8,054 bases of DNA from Myxococcales bacterium (GTDB taxonomy: Bacteria; Myxococcota; Bradymonadia; UBA7976; UBA1532): NCBI GenBank assembly GCA_020430675.1, contig JAGQJJ010000150.1, forward strand, positions 1 to 8,054, written 5' to 3'. Shown here in pieces: positions 4,490 through 8,054 of the stretch. Below the pieces are notes generated by a model. It was not told the DNA's origin. It did not search any database and saw nothing but the letters and a program-made list of their open reading frames with translations. Position numbers and translations under genes: made by a program. How positions within the stretch are numbered: the first letter of the stretch is position 1; every line of letters begins with the position of its first letter.

Positions 4490-7001
4490 GGCGCTGATCG
4501 TTCCATTGCATGGCCGCCGGCAGGGCGAGCAGGGTGGCGGCGAGCGCGGTGCCCATCGCGATCATCGAGAGCACGCCGAGCGAGTTGAGGCCGTAGTGGT
4601 TGGCCAGCAGCAGGCTGCCGAAGCCGATCGCCGTGGTCAGGGTGGTCAGCACCGCTGACATGCCGGTCGTGCGCACGATGTAGCGCGCGCTGAAGCGGCC
4701 CAGCTCCTTGTACCGATGATACAGGTGCACGCCGTCATCGACGCCCATGCCGATCACGGTGGGGATGGCCAACATATTGAAAAAGTTGAGCTTGATGCCC
4801 AGGAGCACCATCAGGCCGCCGGTGAAGGCCAGCGCCAGGCTCAGCGGCAGGGCGATGAGCGCCACCGCCCGGACCCGCCGCTCGAACAAGTAGAGCAGCA
4901 GCAGCACCGTCAGCAGTGAAGCGGCGGTGGTGCGCAGGCCGTCGAACTCCATCGCGCGCAGCACATCGGCCCAGATCATCGGCTTGCCGCTGACCAGCGG
5001 CGGCTGGCCGTCCATGCCTTTGAGCGAGACCATCTCATCGCGGAAGGCCAGCGCCACCTCGCCATCGCTGGTGGAGCCGCGCGGCGAGACAAAGATGAAC
5101 TCGCCCAGCCGGCCATCGCGGTCGCTGAACTTGGCCTTCACCCAGTCGGGCAGGTCATCGACGCTGAACGCCGCCGGCTCGCAGTGGCGCAGCAGTTCGT
5201 CGGCGCCGTCGCGCTTGTCGCCCTCGAACAGCTTCACCTTGCGGGCCAGCTTGCGGCAGATCTTGCGCACCCATTGGGTCTTCTCTTCCTGGTGGTCGGG
5301 GATGAGGCTGAAGACCGACTGATAGCTCTTGATGCGCGGATGCGGGTTCTGCTCGGCGGTGCGCTGCTCAAGCTGTTCGTAGATGAAGCGGCCCTCTTCG
5401 GGGGACTGGGTGAAGATCACCGCCGGCGAGGTGGCCTGCGTCGTGCCGTAGATGACCTTCTCGTAGTCGCGCTTCTCTTTTTCCTTCTGGCCCAGACGGT
5501 TGAAGTCCATCTCGAAGCGCAGCATGGGGCTGAGCGCCACGCCGCCGAGCGCCAGGACCAGCGTCGCCATGAGGGCGCGCTTGCCGATGGGGAAGGGGCG
5601 CCTCGGGATGTCGCCGCCGACCTCGCGGTCGACCGAGTAGCCGAGCAGGCGCAGCGGGAACCAACGCTCGAAGACGAAGATCATCGCGGTGAAGACGATG
5701 AAGACCGCCAGCAGACAGAGCAGCACGCCGCAGGCGGCCACGCCGCCGAACTGACTGAAGCCCTTGAAGTCGGCGATGGTCAGCGCCAGGAACGAAGCCG
5801 CGGTGGTCGCCGCCGCCAGGATGCTCGCTTCGCCGCAATGCAGATGGGTCACCACCATCGCTTCGATGGCGTCGTGACCGGTCGCGCGCTCTTCGCGATA
5901 ACGCCCGTAGAAGTGGATGCCGAAGTCGATGCCCAGGCCCAGCAGCACCGCAAAGATGAACGCGGTGATGAGGTTCAGATAACCCACGGTCAGCGCGACG
6001 AGGCCCACCGTCCAGCTCACGCCGCAGACCAGCGGGAGGAACACGCAGACGAAGGCGCGAATGCTGCGGAAGAACAGCATCACCACCAGCGCCAGCAAGA
6101 TGAACGAGACCCCGACCGACGAGGCCATATCGCCTTTGATCTGGTCGGACTGTTCGAGCGCGTTGCGATAGCCGCCGCCCAGGATGACGTCGGTCACCAC
6201 GCCCTCGGGGCCGACGGGCCCGAGCGTCTTGCCGATCTCGGCGCGCACGATCTCGTCAACGGTGGCGAGGATGCGCTTGCAGAAGGCCAGATCGCCCGAG
6301 CCTTTGACCGGGTAGACCTGCAGGCCGATCGTGGTGTAGGCGCGGTTATAGAAGTACTCGCGATACTCGCCGCGCTCCTCGCGGAAGGTGCGGCCCAGAT
6401 TGCTCAGGCCGTCATCCTGCTCGTGCTCGGCCCAATCGAACGTATATCGCGAGAACTCTTCGGCTTTTTCGTCCTTCTTGCCCTCGGCCGGCGCCTCGTC
6501 GTCGTCGTCGAGGCCCAGGTCCATGCGTTTGCTGACCTCGCGCCGGATGTTCTCGGTGAGGTCGTCGTAGTACTCGTGCAGCTCGTCGAGGGTGGGGAAG
6601 ATGATCAACGCATTCTTGTCGATCATCGTGACGTCCTGCCGGTAGCGCACCGAGGCGACGTCGGGATCGGCTTCGAGCGCGGCGGCGATGGCGGGCAGGG
6701 CGGGCTTGACCTTCTCGAAGTCGTCGGTCATCAGCGCCACCACGAGGATGTCGGCGCTGCCGAGCCGCTTTTCGAGCACCTCCATCGCCTGCACGCTGGG
6801 CGCCGAGCCGGGCAGCAGGTCTTCGATGCGGCTGCGCAGCTCGATCGACCGCCCCGAGAGCAACGCCAGCGCGGTCACCGCCAGCGCGGCGAGGCAGGTG
6901 AGGTAAGGCCGCTTGGCGATGCCTTCAACGAGGCGGCGCACCGGGCGTTCGGGCAGCTTGAGCAACGGTCTCTCCGCGTCGGATGACCCTTCCTCTATCA
7001 C
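4443..7001 (-). CDS. RND/MMPL-family exporter (COG1033 type), probably lipid or other hydrophobic cargo
   Basis: This inner-membrane protein of 852 residues has the RND plan of twelve membrane helices. TM1 is about 33-50, then a large periplasmic loop (51-292), TM2-6 (about 293-444), TM7 (about 475-493), a second large loop (494-689) and TM8-12 (about 690-828). The two TM4-like motifs of MMPL/SSD-type proteins are clear: GLGIDFGIHFYGRY (355-368) and GMGVDDGVHLYHRY (751-764). Asp359 and Asp755/756 are the likely proton-relay residues. Relatives include HpnN-type hopanoid exporters and other lipid or sterol transporters; the actual cargo is unknown. Residues about 161-182 are a very charged segment (a DDDD run, then Lys/Glu-rich) in the first periplasmic loop. 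The start is uncertain. The longest form begins with GTG at 7001, with a stop just upstream at 7017-7019. A TTG at 6965 has GGAG 6 bases before it and would remove 12 residues. The last 47 bases overlap the convergent P450 gene. Confidence 0.93.
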   Translation of the reverse strand: MIEEGSSDAERPLLKLPERPVRRLVEGIAKRPYLTCLAALAVTALALLSGRSIELRSRIEDLLPGSAPSVQAMEVLEKRLGSADILVVALMTDDFEKVKPALPAIAAALEADPDVASVRYRQDVTMIDKNALIIFPTLDELHEYYDDLTENIRREVSKRMDLGLDDDDEAPAEGKKDEKAEEFSRYTFDWAEHEQDDGLSNLGRTFREERGEYREYFYNRAYTTIGLQVYPVKGSGDLAFCKRILATVDEIVRAEIGKTLGPVGPEGVVTDVILGGGYRNALEQSDQIKGDMASSVGVSFILLALVVMLFFRSIRAFVCVFLPLVCGVSWTVGLVALTVGYLNLITAFIFAVLLGLGIDFGIHFYGRYREERATGHDAIEAMVVTHLHCGEASILAAATTAASFLALTIADFKGFSQFGGVAACGVLLCLLAVFIVFTAMIFVFERWFPLRLLGYSVDREVGGDIPRRPFPIGKRALMATLVLALGGVALSPMLRFEMDFNRLGQKEKEKRDYEKVIYGTTQATSPAVIFTQSPEEGRFIYEQLEQRTAEQNPHPRIKSYQSVFSLIPDHQEEKTQWVRKICRKLARKVKLFEGDKRDGADELLRHCEPAAFSVDDLPDWVKAKFSDRDGRLGEFIFVSPRGSTSDGEVALAFRDEMVSLKGMDGQPPLVSGKPMIWADVLRAMEFDGLRTTAASLLTVLLLLYLFERRVRAVALIALPLSLALAFTGGLMVLLGIKLNFFNMLAIPTVIGMGVDDGVHLYHRYKELGRFSARYIVRTTGMSAVLTTLTTAIGFGSLLLANHYGLNSLGVLSMIAMGTALAATLLALPAAMQWNDQRLNAREAQSASAGRSA
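6496..6510 (-). repeat. Trinucleotide run encoding an acidic stretch in the exporter
   Basis: (TCG)5 on the plus strand reads in frame on the minus strand as four GAC codons and one GAG, encoding Asp165-168 and Glu169 of the exporter. Runs of this kind can change length by slippage. Here they would stay in frame and only lengthen or shorten the acidic loop. Confidence 0.6.
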
Positions 7002-7020
7002 GGCCCGCGGCGCCTGTCAT

Positions 7021-7072
7021 CGAAGCGCGCCGAAGCGCTGTGCATGGCCCGGGTCTTTGTGATACCGAAGCG
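7021..7072. promoter_or_regulatory. Three CGAAGCG direct repeats between the divergent exporter and SDR genes
   Basis: CGAAGCGC occurs at 7021-7028 and again at 7031-7038, exactly 10 bases apart. CGAAGCG recurs at 7066-7072. All three lie in the 108-base region between the exporter start and the SDR start. A TGATAC (7060-7065) resembling a -10 element lies next to the third copy, though no good -35 was seen. The repeats could be an operator for a direct-repeat-binding regulator. Chance cannot be excluded for a GC-rich 7-mer. Confidence 0.35.
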
Positions 7073-7100
7073 TCCGCGCGCGGTGTGGACTCGGACCGAC

Positions 7101-7106
7101 GGAGGA
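7101..7106 (+). promoter_or_regulatory. Ribosome binding site that decides the SDR start
   Basis: GGAGGA at 7101-7106 lies immediately upstream of the ATG at 7110, with a spacing of 3-4 bases. The longer frame from the ATG at 7044 lacks such a site and would add 22 residues unlike any SDR N-terminus. Confidence 0.7.
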
Positions 7107-7109
7107 ACG

Positions 7110-7877
7110 ATGCAGCTTGCGGACATGAAGGTGGTGGTGACCGGGGGCGCCAGCGGGATGGGGCGTCACTTCAGCCTGGGTTTTGCCCGCGCCGGCGCGC
7201 GCGTGGCGGCGTGCGACGTGAACGCCGAGGGCCTGGCCAGCCTGGCCGCCGAAGCGAAGGATCTGCCGGGCGAGGTGCGCACCTACGCGGTCAACGTGGC
7301 CGATGAGGCCTCGGTCGGCGCCTTCTTCGACCAGGCCTGGGGCGACTTCGACGGCCTCAACGGACTGGTGAACAACGCCGGCATCTTCCGCGATTCGCTG
7401 CTGGTCAAAGCCGATAAAGCGGGCGGGCCGGCGCGACGGATGAGCCTCGCGCACTGGCAGCAGGTCATCGACGTCGATCTGACCGGGCCGTTTCTCTGCA
7501 CGCGCGAATTGGCCGCGCGCGTCGTCGAGCAGGGCGGCGGGCAGGCGGTGATCATCAACATCAGCAGCGTGTCGCGGCACGGCAATATGGGCCAGGGCAA
7601 CTACTCGGCGGCCAAGGCCGGGCTGGTGGCCGACACGGTGGTCTGGGCCAAGGAGCTGGCGCGCTACGGCGTTCGCGTGGCGGCCATCGCGCCCGGTTTC
7701 ATCGAGACGCCCATCTTGCAGGGCATGCGGCCCGATGCGCTGGCCAAGATGGTCAGCGGCGTGCCCCTCGGCCGCGTCGGCACCGCCGAAGAGATCTTCC
7801 AGGGCATCCGCTTCATCTGCGAGTGCGAGTATTTCACCGGCCGCTGCCTCGACATCGATGGCGGCCTGCGGCTGTAA
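7110..7877 (+). CDS. Short-chain dehydrogenase/reductase (classical SDR)
   Basis: The protein has 255 residues, typical of classical SDRs, and is predicted to be a cytoplasmic NAD(P)-dependent oxidoreductase with a Rossmann fold. Visible motifs are the cofactor-binding TGGASGMG (11-18), Asp36 at the end of the second strand (favours NAD over NADP), NNAG (88-91), catalytic Ser153 in NISSVS, and YSAAK with Tyr165 and Lys169. PGFIETP (195-201) follows, as usual. The fourth tetrad residue, normally Asn in a VNL context, reads Asp123 (VIDVDLTG). By my count the segment from NNAG to that position is about 10 residues longer than in E. coli FabG, with a Lys/Gly/Arg-rich insertion near 100-111. The substrate cannot be read from the sequence. 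FabG-like 3-oxoacyl reductase or alcohol/sterol dehydrogenase roles are both possible. It diverges from the exporter gene and converges on a YCII-related gene. Confidence 0.93.
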   Translation: MQLADMKVVVTGGASGMGRHFSLGFARAGARVAACDVNAEGLASLAAEAKDLPGEVRTYAVNVADEASVGAFFDQAWGDFDGLNGLVNNAGIFRDSLLVKADKAGGPARRMSLAHWQQVIDVDLTGPFLCTRELAARVVEQGGGQAVIINISSVSRHGNMGQGNYSAAKAGLVADTVVWAKELARYGVRVAAIAPGFIETPILQGMRPDALAKMVSGVPLGRVGTAEEIFQGIRFICECEYFTGRCLDIDGGLRL

Positions 7878-7883
7878 TCGCCT

Positions 7884-7909
7884 CCACGGCACGCGATCAG
7901 GCGCCGTGG
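7884..7909. terminator. Weak inverted repeat between convergent SDR and YCII genes
   Basis: CCACGGC (7884-7890) and GCCGTGG (7903-7909) form a perfect 7-base stem with a 12-base loop. It lies between the SDR stop (7877) and the end of the convergent YCII gene, whose stop codon (7897-7899) is inside the loop. It could act as a shared terminator for both strands. No T-run follows on either side, so intrinsic termination is uncertain. Confidence 0.35.
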
Positions 7910-8054
7910 TCGGCAGTCCAGTCGTAGATGGGCCGCACCTCGACGCAGCCATGCTTCGCCGTCGGAATGCGCGCGGCGATGTTGATCGCGTCATCGAGGT
8001 CGGTGGCGTCGATCAGGTAGAAGCCGCCGAGCTGCTCTTTGGTCTCGGCGAAGG
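7897..8054 (-). CDS. YCII-related (DGPF-type) domain protein, C-terminal part only
   Basis: Reading the minus strand from the window edge gives 51 codons and a TGA at 7899-7897. The visible residues start FAETKEQLGGFYLIDA and continue with DLDDAINIAARIP, then CVEVRPIYDW near the end. This pattern is the conserved C-terminal half of YCII-related proteins of about 115-140 residues, in which DGPF-AETKE-xLGGFYLI precedes a helix and a final VEVRP strand. These small alpha-beta barrel ferredoxin-like proteins are often encoded beside ECF41-type or other extracytoplasmic sigma factor genes; their biochemical role is poorly known. The 5' end and any sigma-factor partner are outside the window. The recognition is from memory of the family motif. 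Confidence 0.88.
   Translation of the reverse strand, partial: FAETKEQLGGFYLIDATDLDDAINIAARIPTAKHGCVEVRPIYDWTADHGA

Noticed and set aside
5184..6986. 600-residue open frame on the plus strand, antisense to the exporter
   Set aside because: Its composition is dominated by His, Gln, Arg, Glu and Asp without domain motifs, and it exactly shadows a clear RND gene. Long antisense frames are expected in GC-rich DNA.
7044..7109. Upstream ATG at 7044 as the SDR start
   Set aside because: The extra 22 residues do not resemble an SDR N-terminus, and GGAGGA supports the ATG at 7110.
7017..7994. 325-residue minus-strand frame spanning the SDR gene and the YCII region
   Set aside because: It overlaps the full SDR with all its motifs and uses a different frame from the YCII-like coding sequence; no recognisable domain.

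Overview
The window is GC-rich chromosomal DNA from a bacterium, with G or C at most third codon positions. Its gene content best fits a Myxococcota / former Deltaproteobacteria lineage (Bradymonadales or a relative). That placement is an inference from three genes: a DUF4388 (PATAN-type) protein with a degenerate receiver-like N-terminus, a large COG1033-type RND/MMPL exporter, and a secreted-looking CARDB-like protein. No rRNA, tRNA, CRISPR array, insertion sequence or phage gene was seen. No gap between genes exceeds about 160 bases.

Layout. (1) Bases 1-849, plus strand: the 3' part of an unrecognised, probably secreted protein with a CARDB-like motif. (2) 1009-2049, plus: a DUF4388 protein, probably regulatory. 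It converges, with a 3-base gap, on (3) 2053-2967, minus: a LysR-family regulator. (4) 2968-3091: a divergent control region, richer in A+T than its surroundings, with five TGGCCA-like hexamers spaced one helical turn apart. (5) 3092-4489, plus: a cytochrome P450 that closely resembles the heme domain of CYP102 (P450 BM3) but has no fused reductase. (6) 4443-7001, minus: an RND/MMPL exporter of about 850 residues whose 3' end overlaps the P450 3' end by 47 bases. (7) 7002-7109: a divergent control region with three CGAAGCG repeats. (8) 7110-7877, plus: a short-chain dehydrogenase/reductase. (9) 7897 to the window end, minus: the C-terminal end of a YCII-related (DGPF-type) protein.

How the genes may work together. 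The LysR/P450 pair is a typical divergent regulator-target arrangement, so the regulator probably controls the P450. The P450, the SDR and the lipid-type RND exporter could form a module that hydroxylates a fatty acyl or other hydrophobic substrate, oxidises or reduces the product, and moves a lipid across the envelope. This rests on gene neighbourhood and family roles only. No redox partner for the P450 is present in the window. The most notable observations are the stand-alone CYP102-like heme domain with the BM3 carboxylate-binding residues replaced, and the helically phased hexamer array in front of it.
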